Source: Shewanella salipaludis
Lineage (GTDB): Bacteria; Pseudomonadota; Gammaproteobacteria; Enterobacterales; Shewanellaceae
Assembly (NCBI RefSeq): GCF_012911865.1
Contig: NZ_JAAXYH010000001.1
Span: 124,001-188,000, forward strand
Direction of reading: 5' to 3'
DNA length: 64,000 nt
Position 1 is the stretch's first letter, and each line of letters opens with the position of its first letter. Below are positions 1 through 9,361 of the stretch, in pieces. Both the position numbers and the translations under genes were made by a program. Below the pieces are notes generated by a model. The model ran no database searches, had not been told where the DNA came from, and saw nothing but the letters and a program-made list of their open reading frames with translations.

Positions 1-91
1 AAATGCCACAGCCATGGGCGCGGCAGAAAGTCGCTGCCAGCGCGGCGCCGCTGGAGTACACTTAGCCCATCTTGTGGTTAATCTTTCCCTT

Positions 92-1042
92 ATGCAGACT
101 CCTTCTCCCGTCGATACTGTGTCTTTCAATGGCAAGCAAGTTTACGTCAAGCGTGATGATCTCTTGCATCTGGCGCACCCGGATGCGACCGTTGCCGGCT
201 GCCCAAGTGGCTTCAGCGGCAACAAGGCGCGCAAGTTCGCCTATTTCCTCGCCCATGAGTTCCCCGGCATCACCAAGCTGGTGGGCCATGGTTCCCCCCA
301 GGCCAATTCCCTCTATAGCCTGTCGGTGCTGGCCAGGTTGAAAGGCTGGCAATTGGACTATTATGTCGATCATATCGCCGCCCAGCTCAGGCAGCAGCCC
401 TGCGGCAACTATGCCGCCGCGCTGGCCATGGGGGCCAACATAGTGGCGCTGGACCCATTGGCATCGACCGCCGGCCTCGGCTGCGCCGAATATATTGCCG
501 GGCATGTCCTGCCCGGCCATGAGGATATTTTGTTCGTGCCCGAAGGCGGCCGCTGCGGTTACGCCGAATACGGTGTGAGCCAGCTGGGGCAGGAAATCGT
601 CACCTGGGTACAGGCTCAGGGGATAAGGGAGCTTAAGCTGTTTCTGCCGTCGGGGACGGGCACTACAGCCTTGTTCCTGAACAAGTATTTCATGAATGTG
701 CAGGCCGACATCGAGGTGCTCACCTGCGCCGTGGTCGGCGGTGAAGATTACCTCAGGCTGCAATTTTCCCAGCTCTGTCCCGAGACCGAGTTTCACCCCA
801 GGATAGTGCCCTTGGCCAAGAAGTATCACTTCGGCAAGCTCTACCCTGAGTACTATCGGATGTGGAAACAGGCCTGCGCCACAGGCATAGAATTCGAACT
901 CCTGTACGATCCCCTCGGCTGGTTGGTGGTCGAAGGCTTGTTGGCGGCCGAGCCAGGGATACGCCTCATGTACCTGCATCAAGGGGGACTGTTGGGGAAC
1001 GACAGCATGTTGCCAAGGTACAGGCGTAAATACGGCCCCTAA
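92..1042 (+). CDS. PLP-dependent ACC deaminase / D-cysteine desulfhydrase family protein
   Basis: A 316-residue fold-type II PLP enzyme. The N-terminal KRDDLLH stretch and the SGNKARKFAYFL segment carry the PLP-lysine motif of the ACC deaminase/D-cysteine desulfhydrase family. A Ser/Gly/Thr-rich phosphate-binding loop (LPSGTGTTALF) follows, and the C-terminus (YDPLGW, YLHQGGLLGN) also fits. Family members deaminate ACC or split D-cysteine into pyruvate, ammonia and sulfide; the substrate cannot be chosen from sequence alone. I start at ATG 92 because homology begins there. The frame is open upstream to 14 (GTG at 74 is an alternative) and no clear ribosome binding site is visible. No operon partner is seen. 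Confidence 0.8.
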   Translation: MQTPSPVDTVSFNGKQVYVKRDDLLHLAHPDATVAGCPSGFSGNKARKFAYFLAHEFPGITKLVGHGSPQANSLYSLSVLARLKGWQLDYYVDHIAAQLRQQPCGNYAAALAMGANIVALDPLASTAGLGCAEYIAGHVLPGHEDILFVPEGGRCGYAEYGVSQLGQEIVTWVQAQGIRELKLFLPSGTGTTALFLNKYFMNVQADIEVLTCAVVGGEDYLRLQFSQLCPETEFHPRIVPLAKKYHFGKLYPEYYRMWKQACATGIEFELLYDPLGWLVVEGLLAAEPGIRLMYLHQGGLLGNDSMLPRYRRKYGP

Positions 1043-1489
1043 TACTGCCAATGCAGCGCTAATGCGGTGCTAAAGTCATATGAGGTGAGCTGCTTCAACC
1101 TATGTGCCTGACTATGCTCCTGAGCCTTGCCATGTTCGGGAACGAGCAGATACCGTGAATGCCGGGGGCCATTGTTGGCTGACGGGCAAAAGGTATGTGA
1201 CGAGGGTATGTGCGAGGGGTAGTCATTTGGTCAGGCGGGATCTGTGTGAGATAAGATGCGCCTGAGCCAAATGTGTAACGTCTTATGGGGTGAGCCAGGC
1301 TACTCCTGCGAGTCGCTGCCTCTCTCGGTTAACATCCGGTACGAGTGAGAGGGAAAAGTACCGAGAAGCGATGTTAAGCAAGTTTTTCATGAGTCTCAAA
1401 TCGATTTGCTATCGATTGTCCGGCGAGAATCATCGCATCAATCCGCTTAATGTGGGCGGTATCGACGCCAGTGCCTAAGCTTGTGAGGC
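1043..1489. other. Intergenic stretch without a supported gene
   Basis: No gene that I can support. A 35-codon reading frame at 1371-1478 (+) starts with ATG after a weak purine run, but has no recognisable similarity and I do not call it. No terminator-quality hairpin was seen after the upstream gene. Confidence 0.5.
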
Positions 1490-1663
1490 TTATTTGTTGG
1501 CAGACAACAACCATTTCATAAATGTCAGCGCTTCGGTGCGCTTGGAAAAGGTTTGTTTGTTTTTACCTTGTCTGTCGGTAAAAGCAATCGAGGTTTTGTT
1601 TACTGAAATTGAATCAACCGGAAAGCTAACTGTAATTTCATGACCATTAATATTGTATGACAT
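1490..1663 (-). CDS. small hypothetical protein, 57 aa
   Basis: Small unrecognised protein starting MSYNINGHEITVSF and ending MKWLLSANK. The pattern of short beta-like segments followed by an amphipathic C-terminal helix suggests a compact soluble domain. The start at 1663 is fixed by a strong AAGGAG eight bases upstream on the minus strand; the longer frame up to 1696 would ignore it. Two inverted repeats sit just upstream (1693-1706 and 1709-1720) and could be operators or promoter elements. The local sequence is more AT-rich than its neighbours. Function unknown. Confidence 0.6.
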   Translation of the reverse strand: MSYNINGHEITVSFPVDSISVNKTSIAFTDRQGKNKQTFSKRTEALTFMKWLLSANK

Positions 1664-1692
1664 AGTGCATACTCCTTTATAAATTTGCGTGT

Positions 1693-1720
1693 TCACCCTG
1701 GGGTGATTTAGTTATAACTA
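1693..1720 (-). promoter_or_regulatory. Paired inverted repeats upstream of the 57-aa gene
   Basis: Two adjacent dyads lie 30-57 bases upstream of the ATG at 1663: TCACCC/GGGTGA with a 2-base centre (1693-1706) and a perfect 12-base palindrome TAGTTATAACTA (1709-1720). The position suits an operator or a promoter overlap. No known regulator is implied. Confidence 0.3.
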
Positions 1721-2160
1721 TAAAATATCCTTAGCTTTTTTGCGAAAGATGAATTCTAGTGAGTCTCGAGGTTACCCATCTTTCTTCACTTAATCAAGTC
1801 TGGTCTGAGGTAAGACTCATTTGTGAGTGCAGACATCGAACGCCATGACTTGATGAAACAGTTGACCACAGCTTTATGACAGCAGTGTGACTTTAGCGAG
1901 AGAGGGTCGAGCTTGTAGTGTTGGTATTTTCTTGTGAGGACCGGACGTTGAAAACGTCGGTATAAAAAGACAAACGACAAGGTGGATCTCAAAACGTCCG
2001 CCATACTAGCACCGCTGACGATTAATGCAAGCCTTATCTGAACATTTATTGTTCTGTATCCGGCGCGGCGCCCACAGCCAGGGCTAGGGAGCGTGGCCTG
2101 TGTGGCAGAATACGGCTTATGTCAGGCATCCAGGGTGGGTGCCGACAGGGGGGAGAACGA
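1721..2160. other. Intergenic stretch, no supported gene
   Basis: A 72-codon minus-strand frame (1786-2004) has no ribosome binding site, an unusual composition and no recognisable domain, so I do not call it. A small dyad GACGTT/AACGTC with a 3-base loop lies at 1944-1958. The stretch could be decayed accessory DNA, but no transposase similarity was recognised. Confidence 0.35.
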
Positions 2161-2769
2161 ATGAAGTTGAATCGATTGGAAACATACCTGGTCGCCCATC
2201 CCTGGCGGCATTGGCTGCAGGCCAGGCTCGAGGCGCCCCTGTTGCTGTCCCTGTTCGAGGGCGATGTCGGTCCTGTGCCGGCGGCGCTGGAAATAGGCTG
2301 CGGCTTCGGGCAGGGGATAGACATCATCCGCCGGCGCTTTGGCGCCATGCATGTCAGCGCCATAGATCTGGACCCGCAGATGGTCGCCGCCGCGAGGGCG
2401 CGCCATCCCGGCTGTGACTGGCTGGATGTCCGCCAGGGCAATGCCTGTGAGCTGGCATTTGCCGACAACAGCTTCGACATGGTGTTTGATTTTGCCGTGT
2501 TGCACCATGTTCCCGACTGGCAGCGGGCCGTGGATGAGGTCGCCAGGGTACTGCGGCCCGGGGGCTACTTTGTGATTGAAGATCTCTACCGGGCGGTCAT
2601 CTGCAATCCCCTCAGCCGGCGGCTGTTTGTGCATCCGCAGCATAACAGGTTCGACCACGGCGACATCTTGCGGCAGTTGATGCTGGCCGGATTCGAGATA
2701 GTCAAGGCCCGCAACCTGCTGCAGTTGGCTGGCATGGTACTGGCACGAAAGCGTACCCCCAATAATTAA
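2161..2769 (+). CDS. class I SAM-dependent methyltransferase
   Basis: A 202-residue methyltransferase of the Methyltransf_11 type. Motif I is ALEIGCGFGQG (about residues 42-52), the acidic residue after strand 2 is in AIDLDPQMV, motif IV is FDFAVLHHVPDW, and the post-motif is VLRPGGYFVIEDL. The DFAVLHHV segment resembles ubiquinone/menaquinone-type and small-molecule methyltransferases, but the substrate is not predictable. The ATG at 2161 follows a GGGGGAG purine run six bases upstream; the frame is open further 5' without a better start. The cheV gene follows on the same strand. Confidence 0.8.
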   Translation: MKLNRLETYLVAHPWRHWLQARLEAPLLLSLFEGDVGPVPAALEIGCGFGQGIDIIRRRFGAMHVSAIDLDPQMVAAARARHPGCDWLDVRQGNACELAFADNSFDMVFDFAVLHHVPDWQRAVDEVARVLRPGGYFVIEDLYRAVICNPLSRRLFVHPQHNRFDHGDILRQLMLAGFEIVKARNLLQLAGMVLARKRTPNN

Positions 2770-2884
2770 ATTGCTGAATATTAGGCGTTTAGTCTGGTTT
2801 TTCCGTCACGAGTATCGTTATAATCGCTGGCTCAAAGGTCAAAAAGTAGGCCGGAATGGATTTAGGATTGAGGCATATCAGGAT

Positions 2885-3835
2885 ATGGCAAACGTTTTAG
2901 CGTCCGTCGATCAACGCACTAAGCTGGTGGGTGAGAACCGGCTCGAGCTGTTATTGTTTCGGATTAATTCGACTCAGTTATTTGCGATCAATGTATTCAA
3001 AGTCAAGGAAGTGGTGAAAGTGCCCAGGCTGAGTCTCTTGCCGGAGAGCCATCCCAATATCTGTGGTGTCGCCAAGATCCGCAACATGTCCATTCCCGTG
3101 ATCAACCTGCGAGCCGCTATCGGCTTTTCCCCCATGCCACAGTCGGAGGAAACCAATCTCATCATCACAGAATATAACCAGAGTGTGCAGGGGTTTCTGG
3201 TCGGTAAGGTTGAGCACATAGTCAATATGACCTGGGGCGATATCATGCCGCCGCCCAAGGCGGTGGGACGCAACACCTACCTGACGGCCATCACCCGCAT
3301 GGAGTATCAGGGGGTATCCCAGCTGGTGTCCATCATAGATGTGGAGAAGGTGTTGGCGGAGATCATCAGTTACGACGTCTGCGTGTCGGATGGCGTGCTG
3401 GATCATGAGCTGGTGCCGCATATGCCGGGACGGAAGATCCTCATAGTCGATGATTCGGCCACCGCCCGGCGTCAGGTGGCAGACACCCTCAGGCCCCTGG
3501 GACTGGAGATCATCGAGGCCTGTGACGGCCTGCAGGCGCTCACCTTGCTGCAGCAATGGCGCGATCAGGGGAAATCTGTGGCCGATGAGTTGTTGATGAT
3601 GATCACAGATGCGGAAATGCCCGAGATGGACGGCTATAAACTGACCCATGAGGTCAGGTGCGACAAGGACATGAAAGATCTCTATATCACCTTGAACACC
3701 TCATTGAGCGGCAGTTTCAATCATGCCATGGTAGAGAAGGTGGGTTGTAATCGCTTCATCGCCAAGTTCCAGCCGGATCTGCTGGTTGGCGTGGTGCAGG
3801 AAAGGTTGCAGGGCCTGCTCGATGCCGCGGCCTGA
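2885..3835 (+). CDS. cheV: CheV-type chemotaxis coupling protein (CheW domain + receiver)
   Basis: A 316-residue fusion of an N-terminal CheW-like coupling domain (about residues 15-165, with LLLFRINSTQLFAINVFKVKEVV) and a C-terminal response-regulator receiver. In the receiver the acidic pocket is ILIVDDSATAR, the predicted phospho-acceptor is Asp242 in MITDAEMP, and the late lysine is in FIAKFQPD. CheV links chemoreceptors to CheA and tunes adaptation through phosphorylation. I chose ATG 2885 because MANVLASVDQRTKLVGENRLELL is where CheV proteins normally begin; the frame is open back to 2771 but that extension looks non-conserved. The 3' end runs into a 14-bp tandem repeat. Confidence 0.88.
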   Translation: MANVLASVDQRTKLVGENRLELLLFRINSTQLFAINVFKVKEVVKVPRLSLLPESHPNICGVAKIRNMSIPVINLRAAIGFSPMPQSEETNLIITEYNQSVQGFLVGKVEHIVNMTWGDIMPPPKAVGRNTYLTAITRMEYQGVSQLVSIIDVEKVLAEIISYDVCVSDGVLDHELVPHMPGRKILIVDDSATARRQVADTLRPLGLEIIEACDGLQALTLLQQWRDQGKSVADELLMMITDAEMPEMDGYKLTHEVRCDKDMKDLYITLNTSLSGSFNHAMVEKVGCNRFIAKFQPDLLVGVVQERLQGLLDAAA

Positions 3836-3910
3836 TACCTATGGTCTGATGTCCATGGTTTGATGTCTATGGCCTGATGTCCATGGTCTGATGCCTATGA
3901 TCCGAGCCAT
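3827..3910 (+). repeat. 14-bp degenerate tandem repeat after cheV
   Basis: Six consecutive 14-base units with consensus ATGGTCTGATGTCC. The first overlaps the cheV stop codon and the last, most diverged unit ends at 3910. The array fills nearly all the space to the convergent gene at 3918. No hairpin or T-run terminator is visible here. Confidence 0.85.
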
Positions 3911-3917
3911 GCTTAAA

Positions 3918-4556
3918 CTAGTCGCTGGCCAGTTCTTCGGCGATATCCTGTAACAGCCGGCGCTTCATTTCTTGACTGACGCCTATATGCATACGGCATA
4001 GGCGCACGGCATGGCCGAAACGCTCCCGTCCCAGGAGGCCGAGCAGCTTGGCGAGCAAGTCCTTGTCCAGGCTGAGGCTATTGCCATAGTGGTTGATGGC
4101 GGCATTGACCGAGCGGAAGTCCAGGCCGTCGAAACTGAAGCCTGCGGTATAGCCATGATCATCCAGCAAGACACCATCCAAACTCAGTGGCCAGCCGGGC
4201 GCATTGACCCTGTCACGGGCGATTTCGTACATCATCCAGGCATTTTCCCTGAACCCGGACAATATCTTGCAGGAAAATTCCGATTCGGCCAGCTCTTCAG
4301 GGGTCCAGTTGATGCCTATGGCCAGGTGCTTGGCATAGAGGCGCAGCAGATCATCCTTCACCGCCATGCGGCAGTCCCAGATGGAGGTCAGACGGTGTTT
4401 TCTGGCCAGCTGCAGGCATTCCTTGCAGGCGGGCACTGTCAGTGAAGGGTGCGGAGTAGGGGGCTGCGCCGGGTATTCGAAGCTCAGGTTGCTCGGCTCC
4501 CCACAGAACCAGCAGGTATGACGTTTGTCGAAAGGGATATCGACTAAGGTTGCCAT
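3918..4556 (-). CDS. hypothetical protein with N-terminal CxxC zinc-ribbon-like motif
   Basis: About 212 residues, unrecognised. Near the N-terminus CWFCGEP and, about 30 residues on, CKECLQLARKH give a paired CxxC arrangement typical of a small zinc-binding knuckle, reminiscent of HNH-like or ribbon folds though the HNH histidines are not evident. The remainder is helical and acidic. ATG 4556 (MATLVDIP) is preferred; ATG 4562 and 4589 are alternatives and none has a good ribosome binding site. It lies next to a DUF2750-like gene on the same strand. Function unknown. Confidence 0.6.
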   Translation of the reverse strand: MATLVDIPFDKRHTCWFCGEPSNLSFEYPAQPPTPHPSLTVPACKECLQLARKHRLTSIWDCRMAVKDDLLRLYAKHLAIGINWTPEELAESEFSCKILSGFRENAWMMYEIARDRVNAPGWPLSLDGVLLDDHGYTAGFSFDGLDFRSVNAAINHYGNSLSLDKDLLAKLLGLLGRERFGHAVRLCRMHIGVSQEMKRRLLQDIAEELASD

Positions 4557-4613
4557 GGACATCAGGGGCAGACGCGGCCTGCACCCCATGTCACAAGGGC
4601 GATAGCGAGAGGG

Positions 4614-4973
4614 TTAGGCTTCTTCGACATCGACTAATTCTTTGGCCAGCACTATGGGATCCAGCTCGAAACAATCCTGATCCGTTTCCCAATCGACACC
4701 AATCAAGACGCCATCGTCGTTCAGATCTGAGACCCAGAACTCCAGAAACTCATCCAGAGTGATAGCAACCGCCTGATAATCTTGCCATTCGTCGCTGCAA
4801 TGGCTCTTGGCCGCTGCCTGGCTGGACCAGAGGGGCATCACATCTGTGTCTTCAAACTCAGATGAATCACAAACGACCCAACCTTCGCCGGTTTCATCTT
4901 GCAGGCCCCAGAGGATCTGATCTTGTTTTACATTTTCGATAAAGCCAGCCAGTGCCGGATTGATTTCAGTCAT
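4614..4973 (-). CDS. DUF2750-like protein
   Basis: A 119-residue acidic cytoplasmic protein (MTEINPALAGFIENVKQDQILWGLQDE...). The pattern of a short helical N-terminus, GWVVCDSSEFEDTDVMPLWSSQAAA and a C-terminal FWVSDLNDDGVLIGVDWE segment matches what I recall of DUF2750. No enzymatic motif is visible. A purine run AAGAG lies 8-12 bases before the ATG on the minus strand. It is followed on the same strand by the CxxC hypothetical gene 57 bp away, possibly co-transcribed. Function unknown in the family. Confidence 0.6.
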   Translation of the reverse strand: MTEINPALAGFIENVKQDQILWGLQDETGEGWVVCDSSEFEDTDVMPLWSSQAAAKSHCSDEWQDYQAVAITLDEFLEFWVSDLNDDGVLIGVDWETDQDCFELDPIVLAKELVDVEEA

Positions 4974-5267
4974 GATAGGTCTCTTTGGTGTGTGCTGATA
5001 ACGGCTTCATTATACGGCAACGGCAGCATAGGCCAAGGGATTCTTTGTTAAGATTTTTTTGTGGCCTCAGACAGCACATCTTCAGTTAAATTGCACGCCG
5101 GGGGTGAATCGCGGCGGCTTCACGGGTAGTATGCTCTGAGTGCCGACTGTGGTGCCCGGGTCTCTGCCTAGGCTGGACTGAGGTTGGGTTACAGGCCGGC
5201 TGGCACCAATAAGGGCAGCCGCGCCTCGAGCCACAGTCATTCTTCTTGATGTTCTTTTTTTGGAGTC

Positions 5268-6494
5268 ATGTCTTTGGGTACTTTTATTTCTGTGGCCGCA
5301 TTAACACTTTTTTCCGGTCTGCTGCTTGGCCAGACTGCTCTTGCCGATGACGCGTCTGAATTTGCCACCTGCGTCACCGGACTGCAAGCCAAGGCGAGGG
5401 CGGCGGGTTTGTCGCCTGAGACGGTCGATACGACAGTGGCGCAGTTGCGCTTGGTACCCAGGGTGCTGGAGCTGGATAGGAAACAACCCGAGTTCAGCCA
5501 GACCTTCGGCAACTATTTCAACCAAAGGGTGACAGATTGGCGGGTCGCCGAGGGCCGGCGTTTGCTGGCCGAACATAAGCCGCTGCTCGCGCGTCTGACG
5601 GCGCAGCATGGGGTGCCGGCGCAATATCTGTTGGCCTTCTGGGGACTGGAAACCAACTTCGGGCGCTACAAGGGCAAGATGCCAGTGCTGGACTCGCTGG
5701 CGACCCTGGCCTGTGATCCCAGGCGCAGCGACTATTTCACCTCTGAGCTCATCCAGGCGCTGAAATTGAAAGAGCGTTACGGCTTCGAGTCCAAGGACAT
5801 GGTCGGCTCATGGGCCGGGGCCATGGGACATACGCAATTCATGCCTTCGGCCTATGGCAAGTACGCCCTGGATGGTGACGGTGACGGCAGGGCCGATCTC
5901 TGGCATAGCACAGAGGATGCCTTGACCTCGGCGGCCAACTTCCTGCAGCACCTGGGCTGGAAACGGGACGAACGCTGGGGCAGGGAAGTCCTGCTGCCCG
6001 AGGAGTTCGATTACCGCCACTTGGGGCGTCAGCAGGCGCAGCCGCTGAGCGAATGGGCCAAACTCAAGCTCAAACGCGCCAATGGCCGGTCGCTGCCAAC
6101 GGCGGATATGCGGGCGGCGCTGTATGTGCCGGCTGGCCATACCGGCCCCGCCTTTCTCGGCTACGATAATTTCGAGGTGATAATGCGCTGGAACCGTTCG
6201 GCATTTTACGCCATCGCCGTCGGTCATCTGGCCGACAGGATAGTGGGCGCCGCGCCGCTCACCGTCAGGCCGCCGGAGCAGCCGAGGCTGAGTCGTGAGC
6301 GGGTCAAGCAGCTGCAGGCCGGACTGAACTTACTCGGCTTTCAGGTGGGAGAGCCGGACGGGGTGCTCGGCCGCAACACTGTGACCGGGATCCAGGCGTT
6401 TCAGCGCAGCCGGCAGTTGATCGCCGATGGTTATCCCGGCGAGGAAACCTTGCAGGCGTTGGCCACGATGGTTAAACAACAGACAGCGCCTTGA
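5268..6494 (+). CDS. lytic murein transglycosylase, MltB family with C-terminal PG-binding domain
   Basis: 408 residues. A Sec signal peptide (about residues 1-26, ending QTALA) targets it to the periplasm. The SLT_2 domain (about 30-325) contains the catalytic glutamate Glu128 in FWGLETNFGRYKG and the GSWAGAMGHTQFMPSAY motif of MltB-like enzymes. It is followed by a peptidoglycan_binding_1 domain (about 345-400; LNLLGFQVGEPDGVLGRNTVTGIQAFQ). There is no lipobox, so it is predicted soluble, unlike E. coli MltB itself. It cleaves glycan strands to 1,6-anhydromuropeptides. GGAG lies 3 bases before the ATG. Confidence 0.9.
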   Translation: MSLGTFISVAALTLFSGLLLGQTALADDASEFATCVTGLQAKARAAGLSPETVDTTVAQLRLVPRVLELDRKQPEFSQTFGNYFNQRVTDWRVAEGRRLLAEHKPLLARLTAQHGVPAQYLLAFWGLETNFGRYKGKMPVLDSLATLACDPRRSDYFTSELIQALKLKERYGFESKDMVGSWAGAMGHTQFMPSAYGKYALDGDGDGRADLWHSTEDALTSAANFLQHLGWKRDERWGREVLLPEEFDYRHLGRQQAQPLSEWAKLKLKRANGRSLPTADMRAALYVPAGHTGPAFLGYDNFEVIMRWNRSAFYAIAVGHLADRIVGAAPLTVRPPEQPRLSRERVKQLQAGLNLLGFQVGEPDGVLGRNTVTGIQAFQRSRQLIADGYPGEETLQALATMVKQQTAP

Positions 6495-6607
6495 CGGTTT
6501 GCCTTCCCGGGCCAGGCGCCCGGTGGCAGATAAAAATGTGGAGCCCGCAGGGCAGTTTTGCTAAGCTGCGGCCACATTTGAAATCGAAGTGAATTTAAGG
6601 ACATTCG

Positions 6608-7090
6608 ATGAGCATTAAAGACGATATGGTAGTGCAGTTTAACTACACACTGCGTGACGAGAAGGGTGACGTCATAGAGAGCAATCAGGGCGGCGAGCCT
6701 ATCGCCTACCTCCATGGCCATGACAACATGATGCCGGGCGTGGAAAATGCCATCAATGGCAAAGAAATAGGTGCCAAGTTTACCGTGACTCTGCCGGCGG
6801 CCGAAACCTATGGCGAGCGTATCGAAGGTGCCGAGCAACGCGTGTCTGTTAAGCATCTGATGGGCGCCAAGGTGTGGAAGCCTGGCATGAGCGCCGTGGT
6901 CAACACGGATCAGGGGCAACGTCAGGTGACCATATTGAAAGTGGGCAAGTTCATGGCCACGGTCGATGTCAACCACCCGCTTGCCGGCCGCGAGCTGACG
7001 TTCGATATCGAAGTCGTCGGTGCCCGTGATGCCAGCGACGAAGAGATCGCCCATGGCCATGCCCATGGCGCCGGTGGCCATCACCACTGA
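6608..7090 (+). CDS. slyD: FKBP-type peptidyl-prolyl isomerase SlyD
   Basis: 160 residues with the SlyD layout: a split FKBP domain (FNYTLRDEKGDVIESNQGG, YLHGHDNMMPGVENAI) with an inserted-in-flap chaperone domain in the middle (AAETYGERIEGAEQRV...), return to FKBP (ELTFDIEVVGAR), and a histidine-rich metal-binding tail (HGHAHGAGGHHH). It acts as a cytoplasmic prolyl isomerase/chaperone and nickel donor for metallo-enzyme maturation. The His tail is shorter than in E. coli and lacks cysteines. AAGGA precedes the ATG. It stands alone and is closed by a strong terminator. Confidence 0.93.
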   Translation: MSIKDDMVVQFNYTLRDEKGDVIESNQGGEPIAYLHGHDNMMPGVENAINGKEIGAKFTVTLPAAETYGERIEGAEQRVSVKHLMGAKVWKPGMSAVVNTDQGQRQVTILKVGKFMATVDVNHPLAGRELTFDIEVVGARDASDEEIAHGHAHGAGGHHH

Positions 7091-7174
7091 TGCTGCCGCC
7101 TGCCGTCTCGGGCAGCAGTATTTAATTGCAGTATTGAATGTCAGTATTGATGCCCGGCAATCGGCCCATGCATG

Positions 7175-7205
7175 AAAAAGCCCAGACTCAGGTCTGGGCT
7201 TTTTG
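7175..7205 (+). terminator. Rho-independent terminator after slyD
   Basis: Stem AGCCCAGAC / GTCTGGGCT with a short loop, flanked by an A run on the left and a T run on the right, so it could also work for the convergent aminopeptidase gene. Confidence 0.85.
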
Positions 7206-7249
7206 TTGGCTGTGAATGTTGGCCTGTCTGATGGAGTGGCACCCGCCGG

Positions 7250-9166
7250 CTAGCGTATGTCGAACAACCTATCCAGACCCGATTGGGTCAGGGGATGGTA
7301 ACCGGCACGGGCCTTGAGGTAGACGGCCTTGGCCCAGGCTCTCTGCTTGGACTCCGCCAGGCTCTGGTACAGGGGCACCACTAGGCGGCGTCTGCCTATC
7401 TGGGTCAGATAAGCATCCAGGGGGGGCAGCACTTCGTAATACTGATTGTCCAGTGCCAGTGAGTACCAGGAGAAGGCGATTTCTTTGTTGCCCGTGTGGC
7501 TGAAGTCGAACGCCTTATCCAGCTCGGCCAGCTTGTCGTGGCTCAGATCCAGCCGGGGCATCTCATTGATAAACCTCAACCACTGGTGAACCACCCAGTC
7601 CCGGGTCTGGAGTTGGCCGGCATCCAGCTTGCCGTCGAGCCATGCCCGGCGCTGCTCGTCCACAGAGGTGAAGGCCTCAGAGTGCGGCGGCGTCATGAAT
7701 GCCGGCAACCCCTGGCCCTCTATCCAGTCGTCTACCTGAGCGTCGCCGACGATTCCCGGGTAGGCTTCGAGCAGGTGCGTCTTCAGGTAAGCCCTGAAAC
7801 TGGCGGTGTCTATGCTTTGAAAGGCGAAGTGATTGAAGTAGCCCTTGACGAAGGCGTCGAAACGCTCACGGCCGAACTTATGTTCCAGGAAGAGCAGGAA
7901 TAGCTGGCCCTTGACATAGGGGACGGAGCTGAAGGCATCATCGGGATCGCGCCTGCCTATGTCCAGGTGCAACACAGAGTCGCCGTCGTCGAGTTGCGGC
8001 AGCTCGGCCAGCAGCTCACCATAGCCTATGGCTTGCTCCATCAGTGCCCGTTTGCGGCCATACAAGTCTTCCATGATGCGGTTTTCAACATAGGTGGTGA
8101 AACCTTCGTTGAGCCAGAGATCGCGCCAGCTGGCGTTGGTCACCAGGTTACCGGACCAGGAGTGCGCCAGCTCATGGGCTATCAGGCTCACCAGGCTCTT
8201 GTCACCCGCGATGACGGTCGGGGTGATGAAGGACAGGCGGGGATTTTCCATGCCGCCGAAGGGGAAACTCGGCGGCAGGATCAGCAGATCGTAACGGCCC
8301 CAGCGGTAGTCGCCATAACGTTTGGCGGCAACTTTGATCATCGCCGGGGTATCTTCAAACTCCTCGTGTGCCTGTGCCAGGATCTCCGGCTCGGCCCAGA
8401 CACCGGAAGTCGCATCGAACGCCTTGAATTGCAAGTGACCGGCGGCGATGGCGATGAGGTAGGCGGGGATAGCTTGCGGCATGGAGAATTGGGTCTGGGT
8501 GGACGACAGCTTCCGGCGATCGGCGCTCATCACCACATTGATGCCTTCGGGCGCACTGATCTTGGCCTCATAGGTGCTGCGCACCGCCGGGGTATCCTGC
8601 AGCGGGATCCAGCTGCGGGCATGTATGGCCTGGTTTTGGCTGAACATGAAGGGAGCTTGCTTGCCCTGGGTCTGCGCCGGCGTCAGCCACTGCAGGCCGG
8701 AAGCCGTGCTCGACGCCTGATAGGTAATTTTTACCCGGCTGACGTCGGTGGCGGCGAAATCTATGATCAGGGGCTCGCCCATCACTGGGTGGTTCGGCCC
8801 CATATGATAACTGGCCTTGCTCCAGTGGCCGTCGCCGTCCAGGGCGCTGATCTGGCTGACGTTCAAGCCGCGACTGTCGAGGACCAGGGTATGGCCAGGT
8901 TTATGCCAGTCCAGGCTCAGAATGGCATCGCCTGCTATTTGTTGGTGGGCAAAATCGAGCGCCAGATCCAGTGCTATGTGAGTGACACTGACTTCCAGAT
9001 AGTTGGCGAAGGTGAGCGCGTCGCTGTTTTGGGAGATGCTTGTCTTGGCGGCAGCCTGGTGCGCCACGGCCGGATCTGCGGGCGCCTGGGCAGCGGCCGC
9101 GGGCAGCAAGACTGCGCCACAAAGCAGGCTCAGGCCGAGGGCGCAGCGGGAGTAAGAGATTGTCAT
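7250..9166 (-). CDS. M1 family metallo-aminopeptidase, exported
   Basis: 638 residues with a signal peptide (CALGLSLLCGAVLLPAAAAQA). The gluzincin site is complete: HELAH (His331, Glu332, His335) and the third ligand Glu354 in WLNEGF. The upstream GGMENP exopeptidase motif is present. The C-terminal helical domain resembles leukotriene-A4-hydrolase-type M1 enzymes. It should remove N-terminal residues from peptides in the periplasm. The first in-frame codon is a TTG at 9172; ATG 9166 is the better start. It is divergent from the DUF3389-like gene and convergent with slyD. Confidence 0.92.
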   Translation of the reverse strand: MTISYSRCALGLSLLCGAVLLPAAAAQAPADPAVAHQAAAKTSISQNSDALTFANYLEVSVTHIALDLALDFAHQQIAGDAILSLDWHKPGHTLVLDSRGLNVSQISALDGDGHWSKASYHMGPNHPVMGEPLIIDFAATDVSRVKITYQASSTASGLQWLTPAQTQGKQAPFMFSQNQAIHARSWIPLQDTPAVRSTYEAKISAPEGINVVMSADRRKLSSTQTQFSMPQAIPAYLIAIAAGHLQFKAFDATSGVWAEPEILAQAHEEFEDTPAMIKVAAKRYGDYRWGRYDLLILPPSFPFGGMENPRLSFITPTVIAGDKSLVSLIAHELAHSWSGNLVTNASWRDLWLNEGFTTYVENRIMEDLYGRKRALMEQAIGYGELLAELPQLDDGDSVLHLDIGRRDPDDAFSSVPYVKGQLFLLFLEHKFGRERFDAFVKGYFNHFAFQSIDTASFRAYLKTHLLEAYPGIVGDAQVDDWIEGQGLPAFMTPPHSEAFTSVDEQRRAWLDGKLDAGQLQTRDWVVHQWLRFINEMPRLDLSHDKLAELDKAFDFSHTGNKEIAFSWYSLALDNQYYEVLPPLDAYLTQIGRRRLVVPLYQSLAESKQRAWAKAVYLKARAGYHPLTQSGLDRLFDIR

Positions 9167-9361
9167 GATCAACCTATTTTTGTTCTATGGGATTTGTTGA
9201 GTGGCCAGTTTACCCGAATTTTATCTTTTAGGGTCAACCGCCTTTGGCTAATTGCCCCGGGTATTGGCTTTGACCCGGGAATAGGTCCGCGGCAGATGAA
9301 TTTGGGTTTGCCGCGGCCAAGTTTGCTATGATGGCGCGTTTTTTATCGGAGCGTACTCGAA

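Noticed and set aside
1371-1478. 35-codon plus-strand frame
   Set aside because: Weak start context and no similarity; not enough to call a gene.
1786-2004. 72-codon minus-strand frame
   Set aside because: No ribosome binding site, odd composition, no known domain.
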